From the NCBI RefSeq assembly GCF_045223415.1, contig NZ_JBEQZJ010000054.1, forward strand, positions 1 through 20,981: a DNA stretch of 20,981 nucleotides, written 5' to 3'. Origin of the DNA: Hoskinsella mucinilytica (GTDB lineage Bacteria > Bacillota_I > Bacilli_A > Erysipelotrichales > Erysipelotrichaceae). The position numbers and the translations under genes were made by a program. Positions 1-7,821 of the stretch are shown here, in pieces. The notes beneath the pieces are model-generated. The model was not told the origin of the DNA. It did no database searches and saw nothing but the letters and a program-made list of their open reading frames with translations. Every line of letters begins with the position of its first letter. The stretch's first letter is position 1.

Positions 1-253
1 TCATCAATTTATAACTTTTCGCAATGATATTTCCTATTGTTTCTCCAAGGTCATTTCCTACAGCTTCTAGATAATAATTTGGTTCTCTTAATCCTAGATC
101 ATCAAAAAATACTTGATTCAAACAATAATCATAATTCTGTCCAGTATGTACCAAGATTTGATCAAAATATGTATCACACTTTTTAATGACTTCTGATAAA
201 CGGATAATTTCTGGTCTTGTACCTACGATCGTCATTAGTTTCAATTTATTCAT
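1..253 (-). CDS. capG: UDP-GlcNAc 2-epimerase family, CapG/FnlC type (partial, C-terminus off left edge)
   Basis: Reading minus from the ATG at 253 gives 84 codons that run off the window. The N-terminus has the hallmark MTIVGTRPEIIRLS, followed by VHTGQNYDY, which is the nucleotide-binding start of the WecB/CapG/WbjD epimerase family. In the CapE-CapF-CapG pathway this cytoplasmic enzyme performs the last step, inverting C2 of UDP-N-acetyl-L-pneumosamine to give UDP-N-acetyl-L-fucosamine. The ATG overlaps the end of capF by 8 bases (ATGAATAA), which indicates translational coupling. The family is clear from sequence; the specific substrate is inferred from the neighbouring capE and capF. A generic WecB making ManNAc cannot be excluded from the N-terminus alone. 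Confidence 0.88.
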   Translation of the reverse strand, partial: MNKLKLMTIVGTRPEIIRLSEVIKKCDTYFDQILVHTGQNYDYCLNQVFFDDLGLREPNYYLEAVGNDLGETIGNIIAKSYKLM

Positions 254-1406
254 GCTCTTCTACCACCTTTTCAAAATAAGTATCGGGCTTATTAGGATCA
301 AACATTTCATTGGCCCACATGATCGTTACCATATCAGTATCCCCTACATTGATAATGTTGTGAGTATAACCTGTTGGAATGTCTACCACCTCTAGTTTTT
401 CACCACTTACTTGATATTCAACGATCTTTTCTTCACCGATTTTTCTGAATTGAATCAGACCTGTTCCGCTAACTACAAGAAACTTTTCATTCTTTGTATG
501 ATGCCAATGATTTCCCTTTGTGATTCCTGGTTTTGAAATATTCACACTTACTTGTCCATATTCTTTTGTTTTCAAGAATTCTGTAAAGCTACCTCTTTCA
601 TCCACATTCATTTTCAATGGATAGCTAAATGCATCTTCAGGTAGATAGCTTAGATAAGTTGCATAAAGCTTCTTTGTTAATTCATCCGCTTGATTTATTA
701 CTTCAAGACTTGTTCTTGATTCTTTAAAGCTTTTGATGGTATTTGCTAAATCACCTAAGGTACAGTTGTATACCTTTTCAACACCATAATGCACACCATC
801 AACAATATATGGATTTCCACAAATACAATGGATGATTTCCTCTACAACATCATCAATATAACATAATGGCAAAGTTACTGATAGATCATTGATTTGTATA
901 TCTAGACCATGAGCAATATTATGACACCATGTTGCGACTACGCTATTGTAATTAGGACGACACCATTTACCAAACAGGTTAGCAAAACGATAAATATAAA
1001 TAGGATTACCGTTTTCTTTCCCAAAAGCTAATAAAGTATCTTCTCCAGCTTTTTTGCTTTTCCCATAATCGTTATCTCTTTCTGCTTGAATTGAAGAAGA
1101 AATTATAATAGGACACTTGTTTCCTGCTTCTTTCAAATAGGAACAAAGAGCCTCTGTAAAGCCAAGATTTCCTTCATAAAATTCAGAAGGATTTTGTGGT
1201 CTATTTACACCTGCTAAATGTACAATGAAATCACAATCGGAACAAAACACTTTCAATTCTTCTTTTGTGCTATTCAAATCATACTCATATAGTGTAAGAT
1301 TAGATGTTAAAGAAAATATTTTATTTTTCCCATCTCTAATGGTCTTTAATGTTTCTATTAAATTTTTACCCACAAATCCTTTTGCACCAGTAACTAGAAT
1401 TTTCAT
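246..1406 (-). CDS. capF: Bifunctional UDP-sugar C3-epimerase/C4-reductase, CapF/FnlB/WbjC type
   Basis: The protein has 386 residues in two domains. The N-terminal short-chain dehydrogenase domain has the Rossmann motif TGAKGFVG (6-13) and the catalytic pair Y114-x3-K118. The C-terminal cupin, from about residue 262, carries the metal/active-site cluster HWHHTKNEKF (299-308) and H348. In the S. aureus homologue the cupin epimerises C3 of the keto-sugar made by CapE, and the dehydrogenase domain then reduces C4 with NADPH, giving UDP-N-acetyl-L-pneumosamine. Length and domain order match the family (about 370 residues). It lies 2 bases after capE and overlaps capG by 8 bases, so the three steps to UDP-L-FucNAc are encoded consecutively. 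Confidence 0.93.
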   Translation of the reverse strand: MKILVTGAKGFVGKNLIETLKTIRDGKNKIFSLTSNLTLYEYDLNSTKEELKVFCSDCDFIVHLAGVNRPQNPSEFYEGNLGFTEALCSYLKEAGNKCPIIISSSIQAERDNDYGKSKKAGEDTLLAFGKENGNPIYIYRFANLFGKWCRPNYNSVVATWCHNIAHGLDIQINDLSVTLPLCYIDDVVEEIIHCICGNPYIVDGVHYGVEKVYNCTLGDLANTIKSFKESRTSLEVINQADELTKKLYATYLSYLPEDAFSYPLKMNVDERGSFTEFLKTKEYGQVSVNISKPGITKGNHWHHTKNEKFLVVSGTGLIQFRKIGEEKIVEYQVSGEKLEVVDIPTGYTHNIINVGDTDMVTIMWANEMFDPNKPDTYFEKVVEEHE

Positions 1407-1408
1407 AT

Positions 1409-2446
1409 TTATTTATTCTCCCATTTTTTTAATTCTTCTCTTACCAATGGCACTTCCATCAATTTTTCTTTTACTTCTTCTAATGTCATTAATCTAGTAT
1501 TATTTGAATTAAATTGAGATAATTGTGTTTTCTCTACTCCTTCTGAGAAGTATTTATCATAATTTAAATCACGCTTATCCGCTGGTACTCTATAAAAGTC
1601 ACCCATATCGATTGCATGTGCACACTCTTCATCAGTTAATAATGTTTCATACATTTTTTCACCATGACGGATACCAATTACTTTGATTTCACTATTAGCA
1701 TGAAACAGTTCTTTTGTTGCGTTAGCTAGAACATCTATTGTACAAGCTGGTGCTTTTTGCACAAAAATATCTCCACTTGTTCCATTTTTAAATGCGAATA
1801 ATACAAGATCCACTGCTTCTTCTAAAGTCATAACAAATCTTGTCATACTTGGCTCTGTTAATGTTAACGGCTTTCCTTCATTCATTTGTGAAATAAACAA
1901 AGGAATCACAGAACCTCTTGATGCCAACACATTTCCATATCTTGTACACATGATGCTTGTTTTTTCTGGATCAACTGTTCTTGATTTTGCTACGATTACT
2001 TTTTCCATCATTGCTTTGCTTGTACCCATGGCATTTACTGGATATGCTGCTTTATCTGTCGACAAACAAACTACTTTCTTTACACCACATTCAATTGCAG
2101 CAGTAAGTACATTTTCTGTACCTAAGACATTAGTCTTTACTGCTTCAATTGGAAAAAATTCACAACTCGGTACCTGTTTAAGAGCAGCGGCATGGAAAAT
2201 ATAATCAACACCATACATTGCATTCTTAATTGAATTAATATCTCGAACATCTCCAATATAGAACTTTAACTTATCTGAAACTTCTGGGAATTTGGCTTGA
2301 TATTCATGACGCATGTTATCTTGCTTTAATTCATCTCGACTAAATATCCTGATTTCTTTGATATCTGTATTTAAAAATCGATTTAATACTGCATTGCCAA
2401 ATGATCCTGTTCCTCCTGTAATTAATAGTGTTTTATCTTTAAACAT
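1409..2446 (-). CDS. capE: UDP-GlcNAc 4,6-dehydratase (5-inverting), CapE/FnlA/WbjB type
   Basis: This 345-residue soluble extended short-chain dehydrogenase has the NAD(P)-binding motif TGGTGSFG (10-17), STDK (129-132) and M140-x3-K144, with Met where the classical catalytic Tyr would be, as is typical of CapE and PglF relatives. In the known pathway it removes water from UDP-GlcNAc and inverts C5, giving the L-configured 4-keto-6-deoxy intermediate for CapF. It has no membrane segments, unlike the large CapD dehydratase encoded upstream in the same operon. The AGGAGGAA ribosome-binding site lies inside the end of the preceding glycosyltransferase gene, and the stop-to-start gap is only 1 base. 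Confidence 0.93.
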   Translation of the reverse strand: MFKDKTLLITGGTGSFGNAVLNRFLNTDIKEIRIFSRDELKQDNMRHEYQAKFPEVSDKLKFYIGDVRDINSIKNAMYGVDYIFHAAALKQVPSCEFFPIEAVKTNVLGTENVLTAAIECGVKKVVCLSTDKAAYPVNAMGTSKAMMEKVIVAKSRTVDPEKTSIMCTRYGNVLASRGSVIPLFISQMNEGKPLTLTEPSMTRFVMTLEEAVDLVLFAFKNGTSGDIFVQKAPACTIDVLANATKELFHANSEIKVIGIRHGEKMYETLLTDEECAHAIDMGDFYRVPADKRDLNYDKYFSEGVEKTQLSQFNSNNTRLMTLEEVKEKLMEVPLVREELKKWENK

Positions 2447-2447
2447 C

Positions 2448-3635
2448 TTAATATTCCTCCTTTATTCCTTTAATTAAATTTTCAAATTCATCAACAACTT
2501 TAGCTAATGTAAAATTCTTTTCAAAATACAATCTACCTCTTACACAATATTCCATGTAATTCTCTGATATTTTTTTTATGTTAGTAGCCAATTTATCAAT
2601 ATCTCCAAAATCTGATACTAAACCACAAGAGGATTCCTCTATAACTTTTTTAGCATCTCCTCCTATATTAGCTAAAATAGGTTTTCCTACAGCCATATAA
2701 GTTTGTAATTTTGTGGGCAACGTATTACCTAACAAACTATTATTTTTCAAAGTGATATATAAAACATCTGTTTCATTAAATAATTGTTTTAATTCGCATT
2801 TATTTTTTCTTCCTTCTAAAGAAATTTTTTCTATTAAATCTAATTTAAATATCATTTGCTCTAGTTCTTCTAACATAGAACCATTACCTATTATTCTGAC
2901 ATGTACATTTAAGTCTTTTTCTTTTATGGTTCTTAAAAGTGTAGTAAAGTCTTGTGCTTTCCCTATATTACCGGCATAAGTAATCACAAGTGGATTATGA
3001 ATATTAGAAGAACTGATTTCTAAATATTCTTCTTCACCATGTTGAGGAATAAATTCAATTTCAGTAGCCTTAAGACTTAATTCTGAAGCAAGGTAATCAA
3101 TAAATGATGGAGAGGATACACAAATTTTATCACAGCTCTTATAAATAGCTTTGCTTAAGCGTCTGAGAACTTTAAATATTATATTACCTTCATTAATTCC
3201 TATAGTTTTAATTGACTCAGGCCATAAATCCAAACAATATAAAATAAGAGGTATTCTATGTCTTTTGTGAAATTTTATTGCAGGAATTGCCATTAAAATT
3301 GGCGATAATTGATAAACGAAAACTAAATCAAAAACTGAATCAAGCTTCTTGAGTCTCTTATTTGCTTCAGTGACATAACTTATATAATTCTTGACTAAAT
3401 TTATACTGCCTTTCTTTCTAGGTTTAATTGGAACCCTTATTACTTTTACTCCATTTAGCATTTCAGCTTTTTCTATATTAAAACCCTTATATTCTTCAAA
3501 AATCTCGCCTTCTGGATAATTAGGAAGTCCTGTTAAAACTGTTATTTGATGCCCTCTACCAACCATTTCTTCACAAATTTCATTAATTTTAAAAGGCTCA
3601 GGATAATAATATTGTGATATCACCAAAATATTCAT
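2448..3635 (-). CDS. GT4 glycosyltransferase, WbuB-like (probable L-FucNAc transferase)
   Basis: The 395-residue protein begins MNILVISQYYYPEPFKINEI and continues with a LTGLPNYPEG segment, the typical N-terminal acceptor half of the WbuB-like GT4 family. The donor-binding half contains VITYAGNIGKAQD and TLPTKLQTYMAVGKPIL, followed by VIEESSCGLV. In E. coli O26 and similar clusters WbuB adds N-acetyl-L-fucosamine to the lipid-linked acceptor and sits beside fnlABC. The same adjacency here supports FucNAc as donor, but that is inference from context. The start overlaps the upstream phosphoglycosyl transferase by 4 bases (ATGA), so the two are probably coupled. The coding sequence is visibly more AT-rich than flanking capE and capD. 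Confidence 0.85.
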   Translation of the reverse strand: MNILVISQYYYPEPFKINEICEEMVGRGHQITVLTGLPNYPEGEIFEEYKGFNIEKAEMLNGVKVIRVPIKPRKKGSINLVKNYISYVTEANKRLKKLDSVFDLVFVYQLSPILMAIPAIKFHKRHRIPLILYCLDLWPESIKTIGINEGNIIFKVLRRLSKAIYKSCDKICVSSPSFIDYLASELSLKATEIEFIPQHGEEEYLEISSSNIHNPLVITYAGNIGKAQDFTTLLRTIKEKDLNVHVRIIGNGSMLEELEQMIFKLDLIEKISLEGRKNKCELKQLFNETDVLYITLKNNSLLGNTLPTKLQTYMAVGKPILANIGGDAKKVIEESSCGLVSDFGDIDKLATNIKKISENYMEYCVRGRLYFEKNFTLAKVVDEFENLIKGIKEEY

Positions 3636-4219
3636 GTTTTACCCTCCTTAACCCCATCAGATTTCAAAACACTTGTTATTGTTTTCATGAACAACTTAAC
3701 ATCCCCTAAAAAGGAAATATTTTTAACATATTCTCCATCTAATCTTGCTTTTATTTCAATTTCTAATTCATCTCTTCCACTGATCTGCGCTAACCCTGTT
3801 AACCCTGGTTTCACACTGGATGCACCATTTTTATCTCTTAACAGATTTAAATCACATTGATTAGGCAAACTAGGTCTAGGGCCTATGATTGCCATTTCAC
3901 CTTTTACAATATTGAATAATTGAGGTAATTCATCTAAACTTGTTTTTCTAAGAAGCTCTCCAATCTTTGTTATATATTGATCAGGATTTTCTAATAAATG
4001 AGTTGGTATATCTTTAGGTGTATCTATTCTCATTGTTCTAAACTTATATATTTTGAAACAACAGTTATCCTTACCTACTCTTTCTTGTTTAAATAAAACG
4101 GGACCTGGTGAAGTTATCTTTATGACTACTGATACAATGATTAAAATTGGAGATAATACTATGATTCCAATTAAACTTAACAAAAAATCTAATATTTTTT
4201 TTAAATATCTGCTATACAT
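3632..4219 (-). CDS. Small monotopic phosphoglycosyl transferase (PglC-like bacterial sugar transferase)
   Basis: At 195 residues this has the minimal PglC-like architecture without the extra N-terminal membrane domain of WbaP. A single re-entrant hydrophobic helix (about 9-35) contains the kink motif SP (23-24). It is followed by GPVLFKQERVG (39-49), FKIYKFRTM (55-63), the catalytic pair D96-E97 in SLDELPQLFNI, and MAIIGPRP. The family transfers a sugar-1-phosphate from a UDP-sugar to undecaprenyl phosphate at the cytoplasmic face, starting the repeat unit. The likely donor is the sugar derived from the CapD product, or GlcNAc itself; the sequence does not decide. Its ATG abuts the stop of the PglD-like gene with no gap. 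Confidence 0.92.
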   Translation of the reverse strand: MYSRYLKKILDFLLSLIGIIVLSPILIIVSVVIKITSPGPVLFKQERVGKDNCCFKIYKFRTMRIDTPKDIPTHLLENPDQYITKIGELLRKTSLDELPQLFNIVKGEMAIIGPRPSLPNQCDLNLLRDKNGASSVKPGLTGLAQISGRDELEIEIKARLDGEYVKNISFLGDVKLFMKTITSVLKSDGVKEGKT

Positions 4220-4735
4220 TTAAACATCCTCCAACGTTACACTAGGCACTATCTCTTTACTTTTTATTGTTTTTTGTGGATTAATTACACTATTACAATA
4301 TATTAATGCATACTCTTCAATTACCGAGTTATGACGAATAGTTGTATTTGATTGAATTATGCACCCATCACCTATAGTTACTTCTGCCTCGATGACAACA
4401 TTAGGAAATATGACACACGATTTTCCTATGGCACTATACTCAGATATAACCGCACTAGGATCAATAAGATTTACGAATGAGAATCTAAAATTCAATAAAT
4501 CTTCACAAATATTATTTCTTAAATTGTTATTACCAATTGCTACAAACACAAAATCATAAGAATCCTCATATCGCCCTATATCTTCTAATTTTGCTAATAC
4601 TTTTTCTCCAAAAACATCAGTTTCCACATCGTCAATAAAGCTAATTTTATCAAATTTATTCATTCTCTTTGCTATATCATAGCAACATTTTCCATGTCCT
4701 CCAGCTCCAATAATTAACAAATTATTATTAGACAT
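4220..4735 (-). CDS. Shortened PglD/NeuD-like sugar acyltransferase homologue
   Basis: The 171-residue protein has the PglD-type N-terminal Rossmann-like UDP-sugar-binding domain (LLIIGAGGHGK, 6-16; AIGNN, 66-70) and the start of a left-handed beta-helix of hexapeptide repeats (about 91-150). H135 in IRHNSVIEEY aligns with the general-base His of PglD. Family members usually have about 195-215 residues and finish with the acetyl-CoA-binding coils and a conserved Gly-rich VxxGNPAK-like end. These are absent here, and the usual HIS segment after the active site is YALIYCNS. The stop is directly followed by the next ATG, so this is not a recent frameshift. It may be a reduced transferase or have lost catalysis. 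The gene sits between the dehydratase and the phosphoglycosyl transferase, the PglF-PglD-PglC neighbourhood. Confidence 0.75.
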   Translation of the reverse strand: MSNNNLLIIGAGGHGKCCYDIAKRMNKFDKISFIDDVETDVFGEKVLAKLEDIGRYEDSYDFVFVAIGNNNLRNNICEDLLNFRFSFVNLIDPSAVISEYSAIGKSCVIFPNVVIEAEVTIGDGCIIQSNTTIRHNSVIEEYALIYCNSVINPQKTIKSKEIVPSVTLEDV

Positions 4736-4758
4736 ACTGACATCATTCTCCTATCATT

Positions 4759-6654
4759 CTACTTTTCTGTCACGTTATCAGCAATAATTAAATTAAGAAT
4801 TGTTTCTTTATATTCTTTATCTGATACTTTTGCTTCTAATTTCTCACTTAACACACGTAACTTCTCATTAATATCATCTAATGTGATTGACATGACATTA
4901 TTTTTGAATATCAAATCATTCTTTGTCATCGTTCTAGTTTCACCATCAAGCTTTAACTCTTCATACATCTTTTCCCCAGGTCTTAATCCGATTTCCACAA
5001 TATCGATATCATCATAAGGTTTGTAACCTGACATACGAATCATCTTTTCCGCTAGATCTAATATCTTTACAGGTTCTCCCATATCCAACACAAAGATTTC
5101 CCCTTTATCTGCATAGAATCCAGCTTGCAGAACCAATTGTGCAGCTTCTGGAATTGTCATAAAATAACGAATGATATTCTTATCAGTAATCGTAACCGGA
5201 CCACCCTCTGCAATCTGTTGCTTAAAGATTGGGATTACTGAACCATTAGAACCCAATACATTACCAAATCTTACTGCAGCCATCTTAGTAACACCGTTAT
5301 TTCCATTTGCCTGTAAGATCATTTCTGTCATACGCTTGGTAGCACCCATAACGTTGGTAGGATTTACTGCTTTATCCGTACTGATCATGATAAATCTTGA
5401 TACTTTATTCTTGATACATGCCTTGATCACATTATTTGTTCCAAACACATTGTTCTTTATCGCTTCCATTGGCCTGGTTTCCATTAATGGCACATGCTTA
5501 TGTGCTGCCGCATGAAATACGACGGATGGTTGTTTCTCTTTGAAGATATCACTAATAGAAGTAAAATCACGTATCGAAGCAATCAATGACAATATTTTAA
5601 TATCCGGGTGTAATGTTCCATGTGTTCTATTGCGATTAAACTCCTGTTCCAACATATAAAGAGAATTTTCATTGATATCGATCATCACCAATTCTTTTGG
5701 TTTAAACTTTACAATTTGACGACACAATTCAGATCCTATAGAACCACCAGCACCTGTTACGACAACAACTTGATCAGTTAAATAGGATTTGATTTCTGCT
5801 TGATCAAGATGAATTTCTCCACGTCCTAACAAATCTTCAATACTAATATCCTGTACCGGATACTTTTTCTCGTCATAGTCTCGATCCAAATCATCCTCAA
5901 TAATGGTATCGCCACGTTTCATAATTTTGGTATCGATCTTGCATGACTGACAGATATCAAAAATCCTTCTGATATTTGCTTTATCTGCACTCGGAATCGC
6001 AATAAATGCCTCTTCTACACTATATTTTTTCACAATTTCAGGTAAATCATAGGTATCGCCCAATACCTTATAACCGGAAACCATGTTGTTATAGCGCTTA
6101 TCATCAATGAAGCCTATCACATTTACATGGAACTTATCATTTTGAATCATTTCCTTTAACAAAATATACCCAGCATCACCTGCCCCGATGATAATTGCAT
6201 TTTTTCTGATGCCATCTGATTTCAATGTATTTCGTCTATATAAACGATAACTTACCCTCGTGGTATACATTAAAATCGCACTTAATAATCCACCGGTCGC
6301 AACCACACTTGTATAGGAACGATTAATACTTGTTCCAATGACCAATGCCATTAATACGATGGATGATAGTAATACAGCCATTCCTATTCTAATAGATTCC
6401 ACAGGCCCTATATATTTCCACAGACTTTTATGTATCTTGAATACAAAAAAACTAATAGCATATACGATCAATACAATCAGTAACGCTATTAAGCACTTTG
6501 TAATATCCAGTTGTGAAAAGTCTGGGAAGTGAAAATCTATACGAATCCAATAAGCTAAAAGAAAAGATACAAGCACGATACACAAATCAAGTGCACATAA
6601 CATCATTTCTCTATGCTTTACATATATTGGATTACTGAATAACTTTTCAATCAT
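4759..6654 (-). CDS. capD: Membrane UDP-GlcNAc 4,6-dehydratase, CapD/PglF family
   Basis: Starting at the ATG at 6654 the protein has 631 residues. About four membrane helices (roughly 17-37, 52-74, 91-107, 118-130) precede a CoA-binding-like Rossmann domain with IIIGAGDAG (about 154-162) and a C-terminal dehydratase domain with TGAGGSIG (300-307), STDK (425-428) and M436-x3-K440. The family converts UDP-GlcNAc to UDP-4-keto-6-deoxy-GlcNAc. An in-frame ATG at 6690 exists, but 6654 is preferred: it has AAGGGAG 9 bases upstream, and the likely promoter -10 (6681-6686) places the 6690 codon upstream of the transcription start. It is first in the polysaccharide operon. No aminotransferase or C4-reductase to use its product is visible in the window. 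Confidence 0.93.
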   Translation of the reverse strand: MIEKLFSNPIYVKHREMMLCALDLCIVLVSFLLAYWIRIDFHFPDFSQLDITKCLIALLIVLIVYAISFFVFKIHKSLWKYIGPVESIRIGMAVLLSSIVLMALVIGTSINRSYTSVVATGGLLSAILMYTTRVSYRLYRRNTLKSDGIRKNAIIIGAGDAGYILLKEMIQNDKFHVNVIGFIDDKRYNNMVSGYKVLGDTYDLPEIVKKYSVEEAFIAIPSADKANIRRIFDICQSCKIDTKIMKRGDTIIEDDLDRDYDEKKYPVQDISIEDLLGRGEIHLDQAEIKSYLTDQVVVVTGAGGSIGSELCRQIVKFKPKELVMIDINENSLYMLEQEFNRNRTHGTLHPDIKILSLIASIRDFTSISDIFKEKQPSVVFHAAAHKHVPLMETRPMEAIKNNVFGTNNVIKACIKNKVSRFIMISTDKAVNPTNVMGATKRMTEMILQANGNNGVTKMAAVRFGNVLGSNGSVIPIFKQQIAEGGPVTITDKNIIRYFMTIPEAAQLVLQAGFYADKGEIFVLDMGEPVKILDLAEKMIRMSGYKPYDDIDIVEIGLRPGEKMYEELKLDGETRTMTKNDLIFKNNVMSITLDDINEKLRVLSEKLEAKVSDKEYKETILNLIIADNVTEK

Positions 6655-6680
6655 GTAAACACACTCCCTTATCCTAAACA

Positions 6681-6709
6681 ATTTTAGCATACTTCACGCT
6701 ATTTTTAAA
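6681..6709 (-). promoter_or_regulatory. Promoter of the polysaccharide operon
   Basis: On the minus strand TTTAAA (6704-6709) lies 17 bases before TAAAAT (6681-6686), which is preceded by TGC, an extended -10. A start of transcription near 6674 would give a short leader with AAGGGAG before the capD ATG at 6654. The upstream sequence to galU is very AT-rich and includes a 17-base AT palindrome (6729-6745). Confidence 0.6.
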
Positions 6710-6848
6710 ACTTTTTTTACTATTTAAGAAATATTTGTAATATTTCCATCACATAATCTTATAAGTCTATAAATAAACTTTTATAAACCTTACATAAATC
6801 CCATCTTTTTTATTCTGATTCACCGCTTTCAAAATAAGTTAAATATGA

Positions 6849-6878
6849 TACAATATACAGTGTAACATATTTAGGAGG
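6849..6878 (+). promoter_or_regulatory. galU promoter and ribosome-binding site
   Basis: TGATACAAT (6846-6854) is an extended -10 with a poor -35. AGGAGG at 6873-6878 precedes the ATG at 6890. It is divergent from the capD promoter, with about 140 bases of AT-rich DNA between the two -35 regions. Confidence 0.55.
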
Positions 6879-6889
6879 ATCATATCAGT

Positions 6890-7765
6890 ATGAAAAAAAT
6901 CAGAAAGGCGATCATACCTGCAGCAGGCTTTGGGACAAGATTTCTACCTGCGACAAAGGCTGTTCCTAAGGAAATGCTTCCTATCGTGGACAAGCCTACT
7001 ATACAATACATTGTAGAAGAAGCAGTTGCAAGTGGTATCGAGGAAATTCTAATCATTACCAATTGTTATAAGTCATGTATTGAAAATCACTTTGATAATA
7101 GTTTTGAATTAGAAAAGAAATTAGAATCAAGTGGTGATATCGAGCGTTTAGAAATGGTAAAAGAAATCGCAGCTATGGCTAACATATTCAGTGTACGCCA
7201 AAAAAATCCAAGAGGATTGGGGCATGCGGTATTATGTGCAAAAAGTTTTGTTGGGGATGAACCATTTGCCATCTTGTTAGGAGATGACATCGTTGTAAAC
7301 AAAGGTGGAAAAACTGCTACTCAGCAATTGGTTGAAGCTTATGAAAGTTTTGGTGGTAGCGTAGTAGGTGTACAAAAGGTTGCGGATTCTCAAGTACACA
7401 AATATGGTATCATAAACCCTAAGGAAAATTTAACACAGCGTTGTGCTTCTGTACAAGGTTTTGTGGAAAAGCCAAAATTCGAAGATGCTCCAAGTAACTT
7501 TGCTATCCTAGGTCGTTATGTACTAACGCCAAAAATCTTTGAATTATTGGAAACACAAGCACCTGGTAAGGGAAATGAAATTCAAATCACAGATGCCATT
7601 GATCGCTTGACTCGTGAAGAAAATGTTTTTGCTTATGACTTTGAAGGTAATCGTTATGATGTAGGAGATAAAATAGGATTTTTAAAAGCTCAGATCGATT
7701 TCGCATTGGATCGTGATGATCTAAGAGATTCTATGATTCAAATCATTCAAGATCTTAAGTTTTAA
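6890..7765 (+). CDS. galU: UTP-glucose-1-phosphate uridylyltransferase
   Basis: The 291-residue protein carries the family signature GFGTRFLPATK (13-23), PKEMLPIVDKP (26-36), LLGDDIV for the metal-binding Asp, GFVEKP, and a C-terminal RYDVGDKIGFLKA. It makes UDP-glucose from glucose 1-phosphate and UTP in the cytoplasm, feeding glycolipid, teichoic acid and capsule synthesis. Length and motifs are fully typical. It is the only confident plus-strand protein gene here, divergent from the capD operon and ended by a strong hairpin. The context suggests co-supply of precursor for the same envelope polymer, but galU is also a general housekeeping gene. Confidence 0.97.
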   Translation: MKKIRKAIIPAAGFGTRFLPATKAVPKEMLPIVDKPTIQYIVEEAVASGIEEILIITNCYKSCIENHFDNSFELEKKLESSGDIERLEMVKEIAAMANIFSVRQKNPRGLGHAVLCAKSFVGDEPFAILLGDDIVVNKGGKTATQQLVEAYESFGGSVVGVQKVADSQVHKYGIINPKENLTQRCASVQGFVEKPKFEDAPSNFAILGRYVLTPKIFELLETQAPGKGNEIQITDAIDRLTREENVFAYDFEGNRYDVGDKIGFLKAQIDFALDRDDLRDSMIQIIQDLKF

Positions 7766-7775
7766 ATTTACAGAT

Positions 7776-7814
7776 AAAAAGGAAAGTCTAATGAAACGAA
7801 AGACTTTCCTTTTT
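7776..7814. terminator. Bidirectional intrinsic terminator between galU and the ligase-like gene
   Basis: A perfect 14-bp stem (7776-7789 with 7801-7814, core GGAAAGTCT/AGACTTTCC) closes an 11-base loop. It is followed by a T-run on plus and, because the left flank is A-rich, by a T-run on minus too. It serves the two convergent genes. Confidence 0.92.
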
Positions 7815-7821
7815 TTACTTT

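Noticed and set aside
4220..4222. Frameshift or nonsense mutation as cause of the short PglD-like protein
   Set aside because: The following gene starts at the next base, leaving no room for a lost C-terminal part.
6655..6690. Upstream in-frame start codon for capD (12 extra residues)
   Set aside because: No ribosome-binding site, and the inferred transcription start lies downstream of it; AAGGGAG supports the start at 6654.
6729..6745. AAATATT-TGT-AATATTT palindrome between capD and galU
   Set aside because: Made only of A/T-rich sequence in a very AT-rich region, so expected by chance; may merely act as an UP-like element.
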